The notes beneath the pieces were generated by a model, which was given only the letters and a program-made list of their open reading frames with translations, was not told the DNA's origin and searched no databases. Positions 31,622-39,267 of a stretch of DNA of 64,000 nucleotides are shown here, piece by piece. Location: the NCBI RefSeq assembly GCF_000220705.2, contig NZ_CP023202.1, positions 6,106,501 to 6,170,500 on the forward strand. Reading direction: 5' to 3'. Position 1 is the stretch's first letter, and the number at the start of each line of letters is the position of its first letter. A program made the translations under genes and the position numbers. Source of the DNA: Streptomyces xinghaiensis S187. GTDB lineage: Bacteria > Actinomycetota > Actinomycetes > Streptomycetales > Streptomycetaceae.

Positions 31622-32326
31622 ATGCCCACGCTGCTTCTCGTCCGGCACGGCCGGTCCACCGCCAACACCGCCGGGATCCTCGCCGGATGGACCCCGGGCG
31701 TCGGACTCGACGAGCGCGGCGCCGCCCAGGCCGCCGCGCTGCCGGCCCGGCTCGCGGGGCTCCCGCTGGCCGCCGCCGTCACCAGCCCGCTGCAGCGCTG
31801 CCGGGAGACGCTGCGCCCGCTGCTGGACGCCCGGCCCGGCCTGCCGCTCCACGCCGACGAGCGGATCGGCGAGTGCCATTACGGCGACTGGTCCGGCCGG
31901 AAGCTGGCCGAACTCGCCGAGGAGCCGCTGTGGACCACCGTGCAGCGGCACCCCTCCGCGGCCGAGTTCCCCGGCGAGGAGGGGGAATCCGTACGGGCCA
32001 TGCAGGCGCGTGCCGTTGACGCGGTCCGCGACTGGAACACCCGGATCGAGGCGGAACACGGCCCCGACGCCGTCTACGTCATGTGCTCGCACGGCGACGT
32101 CATCAAGTCCGTCGTGGCCGACGCCGTCGGACTGCACCTCGACCACTTCCAGCGGCTCGCGGCCGAGCCCGGCTCCGTCACCGCCGTCCGCTACACCCCG
32201 CTCCGCCCCTTCCTGCTGCGGCTCGGCGACACCGGTGACCTGGCCGGCCTGGCACCCGCCTCCACCGGCCCGGACAGCACCGCGGCGGGGGACGCCGCGG
32301 TCGGAGGCGGTGCGGGCGCACCGTGA
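31622..32326 (+). CDS. Histidine phosphatase family protein (MSMEG_4193-like)
   Basis: The product is 234 residues of the phosphoglycerate mutase-like superfamily. The catalytic His is in LLLVRHGRSTAN (residue 9), the second phosphate pocket Arg/Glu in RIGECHYGDWSGR, and the second His in MCSHGDVIKSVV. It removes a phosphate from an unknown substrate; the actinobacterial MSMEG_4193 subfamily keeps company with DUF3090, SCO1664-type proteins and mshC, exactly as here. It is first in that unit. The start is ATG 31622 with TAGGCT 6 nt upstream, implying leaderless translation. Confidence 0.88.
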   Translation: MPTLLLVRHGRSTANTAGILAGWTPGVGLDERGAAQAAALPARLAGLPLAAAVTSPLQRCRETLRPLLDARPGLPLHADERIGECHYGDWSGRKLAELAEEPLWTTVQRHPSAAEFPGEEGESVRAMQARAVDAVRDWNTRIEAEHGPDAVYVMCSHGDVIKSVVADAVGLHLDHFQRLAAEPGSVTAVRYTPLRPFLLRLGDTGDLAGLAPASTGPDSTAAGDAAVGGGAGAP

Positions 32327-32456
32327 TCGCCGACCACAGTAGGGTGGACAGCCCGCGGGCGGGCGGCCCTCCGCGCGACCGCCCGGCACCCGCGGCCGCG
32401 GCCGCCGCCGGGCACCGCCGACATCCCGAGACCACCGAGCAGACATGGAGCAGGAC

Positions 32457-33047
32457 GTGCCCCGTCAGGTGTTCCTCTACGACCAGCCGGACCGGTTCGT
32501 CGCCGGTACGGTCGGACTGCCTGGGCGCCGGACCTTCTTCCTCCAGGCAAGCGCGGGCAGCCGGACCACGAGCGTCGCTCTGGAGAAGACCCAGGTCGAG
32601 GCGCTCGCCGAACGCATAGACGAACTGCTGGACGAGGTGGTGCGCCGCACCGGCGGCAACGCCCCCGTACCCGCCGTCGCCCCCGCCGAGGAGTCCGACA
32701 CCGAGCCGCTCGAAACGCCGGTGGAGGAGGAGTTCCGCGTCGGCACCATGGCGCTGGCCTGGGACGGCGAGGACGAGTGCATGATCGTGGAGGCGCAGGC
32801 CCTCGTCGAACTGGAGGCCGGGTCCGACGAGGATCTGGCCGAGGCCGAGGAGAAGCTCCTGCAGGACGAGGAGAACGGCCCGCCCGTGCTGCGGGTGCGC
32901 CTCACCGGCAGCATGGCCCGCGCGTTCGCCAAGCGCGCGATGGACGTGGTCAACGCCGGACGGCCGCCCTGCCCGCTGTGCAGTCTGCCGCTCGACCCGG
33001 AGGGACACGTATGTCCGCGCCAGAACGGATACCGCCGGGGCCTGTGA
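32457..33047 (+). CDS. DUF3090 family protein with C-terminal zinc-like Cys motif
   Basis: The product is 196 residues. It begins PRQVFLYDQPDRFVAGTVGLPG, the family consensus, and ends with PPCPLCSLPLDPEGHVCPRQNGYRRG, a C-x2-C...C pattern that may hold zinc. It contains an acidic middle portion (DEDLAEAEEKLLQDEE). Function unknown; conserved next to MSMEG_4193-like phosphatases in actinobacteria. GTG 32457 is preferred because GGAG at 32447-32450 is spaced 6 nt and homologues start at M-S/P-R-Q-V-F; ATG 32445 is possible. It overlaps the next gene by 37 bases. Confidence 0.85.
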   Translation: MPRQVFLYDQPDRFVAGTVGLPGRRTFFLQASAGSRTTSVALEKTQVEALAERIDELLDEVVRRTGGNAPVPAVAPAEESDTEPLETPVEEEFRVGTMALAWDGEDECMIVEAQALVELEAGSDEDLAEAEEKLLQDEENGPPVLRVRLTGSMARAFAKRAMDVVNAGRPPCPLCSLPLDPEGHVCPRQNGYRRGL

Positions 33048-33880
33048 CCTCCGCGGAGACGGCCGGCCCGGCGGACGGGGCGCCCACCGGCCCGCCCGGC
33101 GCCCTCGCCCTGCTGGCGCGCGGCGAACTGACGGTGGACGGCCGGGTCGGCGGCGCTTCGAACACCGTGCTGCGCTGCACCGCCGAACTCGACGGGCGGC
33201 GCGCGGCCTGCGTCTACAAGCCCGTCGCCGGTGAGCGCCCGCTCTGGGACTTCCCCGACGGCAGCCTCGCCCGCCGCGAGACGGCCGCCTACGAGGTCTC
33301 CCGCGCCACCGGCTGGGATCTCGTCCCGCCGACCGTGCTGCGGGACGGCCCCTACGGCGAGGGCATGTGCCAGCTGTGGATCGAGGCGGACCCGGAGGCC
33401 GCGCTGCTGGCCCTGGTCGAGGCCGAGGAGCCCGGGCCCGGCTGGCGGGCGGTCGGCTTCGCGGACGTGGGGGAGGGGCGCACCGCCCTGCTCGTCCACG
33501 CCGACGACCCCCGGCTGCGCCGGCTCGCCGTGTTCGACGCCGTCGTCAACAACGCCGACCGCAAGGGCGGCCATCTGCTGCCCGACGCGGGCGGCCGGCT
33601 CCACGCCATCGACCACGGCGTGACGTTCAACGCGGAAGACAAACTCCGCACCCTGCTGTGGGGGTGGGCCGGGGAACCGCTGCCCGCGGAGGCGGTCGGG
33701 GTGCTGGAGCGGCTGGCGGAGGAACTGGCCCCCGGCGGCCCGCTGGCCGGCCGGCTCGCCGGGCTGATCACCCCCGCCGAGACGGACGCCGTCCGGACGC
33801 GGGTGGCCCGGCTGCTCCGCACGGGGCGCCACCCGGAACCGGGCGGCGACTGGCCGGCGATCCCCTGGCCGCCGATCTGA
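33011..33880 (+). CDS. SCO1664 family (phosphatidylinositol-kinase-like) protein
   Basis: The product is 289 residues of the HipA/PI3K-like kinase-fold group. The glycine-poor N-lobe contains GGASNTVLRCTAELDGRRAACVYKPVAGE with the likely ATP-binding Lys. The catalytic stretch is VFDAVVNNADRKGGHLL (a D-x-x-x-x-N-x-D-R-K loop), and the metal loop is HAIDHGVTFN. The real substrate is unknown. ATG 33011 has GGAGGG at 32999-33004 and lies inside the end of the DUF3090 gene, so expression is coupled. It closes the operon started by the histidine phosphatase; the gene mshC follows 217 bases later with its own promoter. Confidence 0.85.
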   Translation: MSAPERIPPGPVTSAETAGPADGAPTGPPGALALLARGELTVDGRVGGASNTVLRCTAELDGRRAACVYKPVAGERPLWDFPDGSLARRETAAYEVSRATGWDLVPPTVLRDGPYGEGMCQLWIEADPEAALLALVEAEEPGPGWRAVGFADVGEGRTALLVHADDPRLRRLAVFDAVVNNADRKGGHLLPDAGGRLHAIDHGVTFNAEDKLRTLLWGWAGEPLPAEAVGVLERLAEELAPGGPLAGRLAGLITPAETDAVRTRVARLLRTGRHPEPGGDWPAIPWPPI

Positions 33881-33891
33881 GCCCCGGCCGG

Positions 33892-33930
33892 TCCGCCGGG
33901 CCGGTCCGCCGGGCCGGTCCGCCGGGCCGG
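33892..33930 (+). repeat. 13-bp tandem repeat, three copies
   Basis: TCCGCCGGGCCGG is repeated exactly at 33892-33904, 33905-33917 and 33918-33930, 11 bases after the SCO1664-type stop codon. It contains short dyads and may act as a terminator. Confidence 0.85.
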
Positions 33931-34085
33931 TGTGCCGGGGGAGCCGCCGGGCCGGGCCGCGAACCGGGTCGTTCCGGCGCGTCGTAACGCGGGGCCGTAC
34001 GGAAGGGCATCCCGCCGGCCCGCGCGCAAGACGGCCGATCCGGCCAGGTGCGGCGGCCGGTTCGTATCCGGACAGTGCATCCGGT

Positions 34086-34091
34086 TACGCT
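34086..34091 (+). promoter_or_regulatory. -10 hexamer for leaderless mshC mRNA
   Basis: TACGCT ends 6 nt before ATG 34098 and no ribosome site is present. The spacing equals that of the other leaderless candidates in this window. Confidence 0.55.
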
Positions 34092-34097
34092 CATGAC

Positions 34098-35327
34098 ATG
34101 TATGCCTGGCCCGCTTCCGAGGTCCCCGCCCTGCCCGGCCGTGGCCGCGACCTCCGGATCCACGACACCGCGACCGGGGGGACGATCACCCTCGACCCCG
34201 GTCCCGTAGCCCGCATCTACGTCTGCGGCATCACCCCGTACGACGCGACCCACCTGGGTCATGCGGCGACCTACACCGCGTTCGACCTCGTCCAGCGCGT
34301 ATGGCTCGACACCAAGCGGCAGGTCCACTACGTCCAGAACGTCACCGATGTCGACGATCCGCTGCTGGAGCGGGCCGTCGCCAACGGTGACGACTGGACC
34401 GAGCTCGCCCGGCGCGAGACCGCCCTCTTCCGCGAGGACATGACCGCCCTGCGGATGCTGCCGCCGCGCCACTACATCGGCGCCGTCGAGGCCATACCCG
34501 GCATCCTGCCGCTGGTCGAGCGGCTCCTGGAGACCGGCGCCGCCTACGAGCTGGAGGGGGACGTCTACTTCTCGGTCCAGGCCGACCCGGACTTCGGCGA
34601 GGTCGCCGGGCTCGACGCGGAAACGATGCGGCTGCTCTCCGCCGAGCGCGGCGGCGACCCGGACCGCCCCGGCAAGAAGGACCCCATCGACCCCATGCTC
34701 TGGATGGCCGCGCGCGAGGGCGAGCCCAGCTGGGACGGCGGGAGCCTCGGCCCCGGCCGGCCCGGCTGGCACATCGAGTGCGTGGCCATCGCCCTGGACC
34801 ACCTCGGCATGGGCTTCGACGTCCAGGGCGGCGGCTCCGACCTGGCCTTCCCGCACCACGAGATGGGCGCCTCGCACGCCCACGCGCTCACCGGCGAGCG
34901 CCCCTTCGCCAAGGCGTACGTCCACGCCGGGATGGTCGCCCTGCACGGCGAGAAGATGTCCAAGTCCAAGGGCAACCTGGTGTTCGTCTCCGCACTGCGC
35001 CGCGAGGGCGTGGACCCGGCAGCGATCCGGCTGGCCCTGCTCGCCCACCACTACCGCTCCGACTGGGAGTGGACCGACGCCGACCTGGCCGGGGCCACGG
35101 CCCGGCTGGACCGCTGGCGCGCGGCCGTCTCCCGGCCGGACGGGGCACCGGCCGGCGCCCTCGTCGAGGAGATCCGCGCGGCGCTGGCGGACGACCTGGA
35201 CGCCCCGGCGGCCCTCGCCGCGGTGGACCGCTGGGCCGCGGGCCAGGAGGCCACCGGCGGTACGGACGAGTCGGCGCCCGGACTGGTGTCCCGCGCCGTG
35301 GACGCGCTGCTGGGCGTGGCCCTCTGA
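34098..35327 (+). CDS. mshC: Cysteine--glucosaminylinositol ligase MshC (mycothiol synthesis)
   Basis: The product is 409 residues, close in sequence to cysteinyl-tRNA synthetase but lacking the anticodon-binding domain. It has the zinc Cys in IYVCGITPYDATHLGHA, which also contains the HIGH-like THLGHA, a second zinc site in WHIECVAIA, and the KMSKS loop (GEKMSKSKGNLVF). It joins ATP-activated cysteine to GlcN-Ins in mycothiol biosynthesis. The short C-terminal helical domain is the MshC form. ATG 34098 (MYAWPA) is used: the longer frame upstream covers the repeats and a promoter-like site. TACGCT lies 6 nt before it. Confidence 0.96.
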   Translation: MYAWPASEVPALPGRGRDLRIHDTATGGTITLDPGPVARIYVCGITPYDATHLGHAATYTAFDLVQRVWLDTKRQVHYVQNVTDVDDPLLERAVANGDDWTELARRETALFREDMTALRMLPPRHYIGAVEAIPGILPLVERLLETGAAYELEGDVYFSVQADPDFGEVAGLDAETMRLLSAERGGDPDRPGKKDPIDPMLWMAAREGEPSWDGGSLGPGRPGWHIECVAIALDHLGMGFDVQGGGSDLAFPHHEMGASHAHALTGERPFAKAYVHAGMVALHGEKMSKSKGNLVFVSALRREGVDPAAIRLALLAHHYRSDWEWTDADLAGATARLDRWRAAVSRPDGAPAGALVEEIRAALADDLDAPAALAAVDRWAAGQEATGGTDESAPGLVSRAVDALLGVAL

Positions 35328-35365
35328 ACCCGGCCGCCCGCTCATCCCGCTGATCCCGCTCATGG

Positions 35366-35401
35366 GAACGGGGCGCCCCCGGCACCGGGAGCGCCCCGTT
35401 C
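35366..35401. terminator. Bidirectional terminator between mshC and PAC2 gene
   Basis: GAACGGGGCGC at 35366-35376 pairs with GCGCCCCGTTC at 35391-35401; an inner CCGG/CCGG pairing adds stability. It lies between the convergent stop codons. Confidence 0.8.
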
Positions 35402-35417
35402 TCCGGCTGGTCCGCCG

Positions 35418-36728
35418 CTACTCGTCCCCGGCGCCCGGGCCGTCCTCGGTGTCGCCGCCGCCGGAGTTACCGTTGCCGGAGTTCCCGGAGCCGGGGTTCC
35501 CGGAGCCGGTGCCGGACGGGCCGCCGTCCGCGTCCCCGTCCTTCTCCCGGTCCGCGCGCTCCTGGCCCACGCGCCCGCGGCCGCGCGGGCGGCTCCGGCC
35601 GCCGCGGCCGTTCCCGGTCTTCCCGCGGCCGCCGGTTCCGTCCTCCCCGGCCCCGTCCTTCCCCGCGTCCTCCCGGCCGGGCCCGCCCTCCGCGGTGCCG
35701 CGGCCGCCGTCCGCGCTCTCCCCGTCCGCCGGGTGGCCGGACGTGTCACCGGCCGTGTCCTCCGGCGTGACGGGCTTCTCCGGGCGTCCGGTCCCCGCCG
35801 AGGGGTCCCGCAGATACGCGCCGCTGTCCCGCCCCTCCGGTGTGGAGCCGGTCTCGGTGGCGTGGCCGCCCGGCGCGGCGCCCGGCCTGCCGTCCCGCCG
35901 TCGCAGATAGCGTTCGAACTCCCGCGCGATCGCCTCGCCGGACGCCTCCGGCAGCTCGGCGGTGTCCCGGGCCTCCTCCAGCGTCTGCACGTACTCGGCG
36001 ACCTCGCTGTCCTCGGCCGCCAGCTGGTCCACGCCGAGCTGCCAGGCTCGCGCGTCCTCCACCAGTTCCCCGGTGGGAACGCGCAGCCCGATCAGGTCCT
36101 CCAGCCGGTTGAGGAGGGCGAGCGTCGCCTTGGGGTTGGGCGGCTGGGACACGTAGTGCGGCACGGCCGCCCACAAACTCACCGCCGGCACCCCCGCGTG
36201 CGTGCACGCCTCCTGGAGGACGCCGACGATGCCCGTGGGGCCCTCGTAGCGCGTCTCCTCCAGGTCCATGGTGCGGGCCAGCTGGGGGTCGGAGGTGACG
36301 CCGCTGACCGGAACCGGACGGGTGTGCGGGGTGTCGCCCAGCAGCGCGCCCAGGATCACGATCATCTCGACGCCCAGCTCGTGGGCGAAGCCGAGGAGCT
36401 CGTTGCAGAACGAGCGCCAGCGCATGCTCGGTTCGATACCGCGGACCAGTACCAGGTCGCGCGGCTTCTCCCCGCCGACCCGGACCACGGAGAGCCGGGT
36501 GGTGGGCCATGTGATCTTGCGGACCCCGTCTTCGAGGAAGACGGTCGGACGGTTGACCTGGAAGTCGTAGTAGTCCTCGGCGTCGAGCGCCGCGAAGACC
36601 TCGCCCTTCCACTCCCGGTCGAGGTGGACGACCGCGGCGGAAGCGGCGTCGCCCGCGTCGTTCCAGCCTTCGAACGCGGCCACCATGACCGGGTCGATCA
36701 GCTCGGGAACCCCCTCGAGCTCGATCAC
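35418..36728 (-). CDS. PAC2 family protein with long disordered C-terminal tail
   Basis: The product is 436 residues. Residues 1 to about 275 form the PAC2 domain, related to eukaryotic proteasome-assembly chaperone 2 (PVMVAAFEGWNDAGDAASAAV, VLVRGIEPSMRWRSF, VSLWAAVPHYVSQPPNPKATLALL). The other 160 residues are Gly/Asp/Glu/Arg-rich and very low in complexity, with repeats of G-N-S-G-N-G near the end; they are likely disordered. PAC2 proteins of actinobacteria have no proven function. The 20S proteasome locus lies 20 kb away in the same window, which is suggestive but not evidence. GTG 36728 has AGGAGG 6 nt upstream, a strong site. Confidence 0.88.
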   Translation of the reverse strand: MIELEGVPELIDPVMVAAFEGWNDAGDAASAAVVHLDREWKGEVFAALDAEDYYDFQVNRPTVFLEDGVRKITWPTTRLSVVRVGGEKPRDLVLVRGIEPSMRWRSFCNELLGFAHELGVEMIVILGALLGDTPHTRPVPVSGVTSDPQLARTMDLEETRYEGPTGIVGVLQEACTHAGVPAVSLWAAVPHYVSQPPNPKATLALLNRLEDLIGLRVPTGELVEDARAWQLGVDQLAAEDSEVAEYVQTLEEARDTAELPEASGEAIAREFERYLRRRDGRPGAAPGGHATETGSTPEGRDSGAYLRDPSAGTGRPEKPVTPEDTAGDTSGHPADGESADGGRGTAEGGPGREDAGKDGAGEDGTGGRGKTGNGRGGRSRPRGRGRVGQERADREKDGDADGGPSGTGSGNPGSGNSGNGNSGGGDTEDGPGAGDE

Positions 36729-36876
36729 CCAGCGCCTCCTTCCGCCGCGGCCGGGGGCGCTTCCCCCGGCACCCCGGCTGCTGTTCCGTCACGTGCGGCA
36801 CCCAGCCTACGGCTTCCGGCGCGGCCGTCGGCAGGCCAGGCCGGGGGACACGGAATCCGTCCGCGTCCCGGGCCGG

Positions 36877-36918
36877 ACGGATGCCGCACCCCGGCCCGCG
36901 CCGGGGTGCGGCATCCGT
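36877..36918 (-). terminator. Terminator of the LysM protein gene
   Basis: An 18-bp perfect inverted repeat, 36877-36894 with 36901-36918 and a 6-nt loop, lies 35 bases past the LysM stop codon on the minus strand. Confidence 0.85.
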
Positions 36919-36952
36919 TCCGCACGGGAGAACCTGCCCGGCGGGAGGGCGT

Positions 36953-37441
36953 TCACGCGCCGATGGGTATCCGCAGCAGCTGCCCGGGGACGATCACGTC
37001 CGGGTCGGTGAGCTGCGGGTTGGCCCGTACGATGCGCGGGAAGAGGCGGGCGTCGCCGTAGTGGGCCCGGGCGATGGCCGACAGGGTCTCGCCCCGCACC
37101 ACGGTGTGCTCGCGGTAGCCGATGTAGCCGGGCACGATCCGCGGGCCGTAGATCACGGGCACGGTCACCAGGTTGATCTCCTCGCCGTCCGCGGCGCTGA
37201 CCTCGAAGACCTGGACGTACAGCCGGTCCAGGGTGAAGGCCGCCTTGCTGACGTCGGCCTGTACCTGGAACTGCCCGTGCTCGCCGGTTCCGCCGCCGAC
37301 CGTGAAGTACCCGGTCACCTCGTCGTGGCCCTCGCCGACCCGGTAGCTGAGATTCGCCTCGAAGCCGGTGCCGACCCCCGCGATGAGGACGGGGTCGCCG
37401 ACCAGGTCCCACTCCCGCGGCTGGTCGATGCGGTTCGTCAT
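36953..37441 (-). CDS. LysM domain protein with Gmad2-like N-terminal beta domain
   Basis: The product is 162 residues. Residues about 12-105 form a beta-rich immunoglobulin-like domain (DPVLIAGVGTGFEANLSYRVGEG, FTLDRLYVQVFEVS). The C-terminal 50 residues are one LysM: HTVVRGETLSAIARAHYGDARLFPRIVRANPQLTDPDVIVPGQLLRIP. LysM binds peptidoglycan glycans, but no signal peptide is visible, so the protein is cytoplasmic or exported by another way. This is typical of the Streptomyces family. ATG 37441 has GAGGGGGG 8 nt upstream. Function unknown. Confidence 0.85.
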   Translation of the reverse strand: MTNRIDQPREWDLVGDPVLIAGVGTGFEANLSYRVGEGHDEVTGYFTVGGGTGEHGQFQVQADVSKAAFTLDRLYVQVFEVSAADGEEINLVTVPVIYGPRIVPGYIGYREHTVVRGETLSAIARAHYGDARLFPRIVRANPQLTDPDVIVPGQLLRIPIGA

Positions 37442-37581
37442 CGTCGAACGCCCCCCTCTGTCGTGGTGATGGCCTTCACCCCCTGGAGTACCGAACCCAC
37501 GGGCGGTCAAACGCCGTCCGTGCCACGGCTGTTCGAGTGGCGCACGCCGCGGGGTTCCCCGGGTAGCCGGACGGGGCGGGG

Positions 37582-37630
37582 CGGAGGGGAGGCGGTGGGA
37601 GGCCCGCGCCGTGCGGCCGCCTCCCCTCCG
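37582..37630 (-). terminator. Terminator of the glp operon
   Basis: A 14-bp perfect stem, 37582-37595 with 37617-37630, lies 13 bases after the glpD stop codon on the minus strand. Confidence 0.75.
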
Positions 37631-37642
37631 GTCGCGGCCCGC

Positions 37643-39262
37643 TCAGCCCGCGCGGGCGGCCAGGATCTCCTCCACCCGGGCGCGGACCTCCGGGGTGTCC
37701 AGACCGCGGACCGTGAGGGTGGTCCGGCGGCGCAGCACGTCGTCGGCCGTCTCGGCCCACTCGTGGTCGCGGGCGTAGACGACCTGGGCCCAGATCTCCG
37801 GCCCGTCCGGGTGGATGCGCTCGCCGAGCGCCGGGTCCTCGTCGGCGAGCCGGGCGATGTCGAGCGCCAGCGAGCCGTAGTGGGTGGCCAGCTGGCGTGC
37901 CGTCAGCGGGTCCATCCGGGAGCCGGGGTCCCGGCTGACCAGCAGCCGGTGCGCCACCGCGTTCGGATTGGCGATCCCCGGCAGCGGCACCCGGCGCGGC
38001 AGCTGCGACAGCGGCTCCATGTCCTCGGCGAGCGCCCCGTCCGGCAGCGAGGCCAGCTTGCGCATGACCACCCGGCCGATGTGGCGGTACGTCGTCCACT
38101 TGCCGCCCGCGACGGACAGCATGCCGCCCCGGCCCTCGGTCACCACCGTCTCCCGCTTGGCCTGCTCCACCCCGCCGGGGCCGCCGGGCAGCACCCGCAG
38201 GCCGGCGAAGGCGTAGGTCAGCAGATCGGGTGAGAGGTGCTCGTCGCGCACCGAGTGGGCGGCCTCGTCCAGGATCTGGGCGATGTCGGTCTCGGTGGCC
38301 CGGACGTCCGCCGGGTCGCCCTCGTACGGCTCGTCGGTGGTGCCGAGCAGCAGCTGGTCCTCCCAGGGGAGGGCGAAGGTGATGCGGTACTTGTCGATCG
38401 GCGTGGCCATGGCGGCCCGCCACGGTGCCTTCCGCCGCAGCACCAGATGCGCGCCCTTGGAGAGCCGGATGCTGGGTGCGGAGTTCTTGTCCTCCATCCG
38501 CCGCAGCCGGTCGATCCAGGGGCCGGTGGCGTTGAGGACGAGACGGGCGTCGACGCTGAACTCGGTGCCGTCCAGCCGGTCCCGCAGCTCGGCGCCGGTG
38601 ACCCGGCCGCGGGTGAAGCGCAGCCCGGTCACCTCCGCGTGGTTGAGAACCGCGGCACCGGATCCGGCGGCCGCCCGTACGGTCATCACGGCGACCCGGG
38701 AGTCGTTCATCTGGTGGTCGCCGTAGACGGCCACGGCCTTGAGGTTCTCGGTGCGCAGCGCCGGGTTGGCGGCGGCCGCGCGGGCCGGGGATATGACCCG
38801 GCCCACGCCGTCGCCGAAGGCCGAGAGCGCGGAGTAGGCGAAGACGCCCGCGCCGAGCTTGGCCGCGCCGTGCGGACCGCCCTTGTAGACCGGCAGGTGG
38901 AAGGTGAGCGGGTTGACCAGGTGCGGGGCCACGTCCCGGGCCAGCACCCGCCGTTCGTGGTGGTTCTCCGCCACCAGCTTGACCGCGCCGGTCTGCAGGT
39001 AGCGCAGACCGCCGTGGACGAGCTTGGAGGAGGCGGAGGAGGTGGCGCCGGCGAAGTCGCCGGCGTCCACCATCGCCACCCGCAGACCCGACTGCGAGGC
39101 GTGCCAGGCGACCGAGGTGCCCAGGATGCCGCCGCCGATCACCAGCAGGTCGTAGGTTCCCCGGGAGAGCCGGTCGCGGGTCTCGGCGCGGCCGCCGGGC
39201 CGCGGTGCCGCGGCCGGGGAGCCTCCGGTGGCCGGAGGGCTCTGCGGGATCGGGATCGTCAT
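37643..39262 (-). CDS. glpD: Glycerol-3-phosphate dehydrogenase GlpD (FAD-dependent)
   Basis: The product is 539 residues. The FAD-binding Rossmann loop is YDLLVIGGGILGTSVAWHAS near residue 40. The DAO-superfamily motif ATSSASSKLVHGGLRYLQ follows, then the substrate pocket (WTTYRHIGRVVM) and the C-terminal helical cap (about 400-539) of the aerobic GlpD family. It oxidises glycerol 3-phosphate to dihydroxyacetone phosphate and passes electrons to menaquinone at the membrane. The ATG lies 5 nt after the glpK stop codon, with little ribosome site of its own, so translation is coupled. It is last in glpF-glpK-glpD. Confidence 0.95.
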   Translation of the reverse strand: MTIPIPQSPPATGGSPAAAPRPGGRAETRDRLSRGTYDLLVIGGGILGTSVAWHASQSGLRVAMVDAGDFAGATSSASSKLVHGGLRYLQTGAVKLVAENHHERRVLARDVAPHLVNPLTFHLPVYKGGPHGAAKLGAGVFAYSALSAFGDGVGRVISPARAAAANPALRTENLKAVAVYGDHQMNDSRVAVMTVRAAAGSGAAVLNHAEVTGLRFTRGRVTGAELRDRLDGTEFSVDARLVLNATGPWIDRLRRMEDKNSAPSIRLSKGAHLVLRRKAPWRAAMATPIDKYRITFALPWEDQLLLGTTDEPYEGDPADVRATETDIAQILDEAAHSVRDEHLSPDLLTYAFAGLRVLPGGPGGVEQAKRETVVTEGRGGMLSVAGGKWTTYRHIGRVVMRKLASLPDGALAEDMEPLSQLPRRVPLPGIANPNAVAHRLLVSRDPGSRMDPLTARQLATHYGSLALDIARLADEDPALGERIHPDGPEIWAQVVYARDHEWAETADDVLRRRTTLTVRGLDTPEVRARVEEILAARAG

Positions 39263-39267
39263 CTGAC

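Noticed and set aside
28444..32019. Plus-strand frame of nearly 1200 codons over the nitronate monooxygenase, corA and following genes
   Set aside because: Arg/Pro/Gly-rich composition and overlap with five well-supported genes mark it as a shadow frame.
33892..33930. 13-bp repeats as a transposon or CRISPR remnant
   Set aside because: The copies are contiguous with no spacers; a simple GC-rich tandem repeat explains them.
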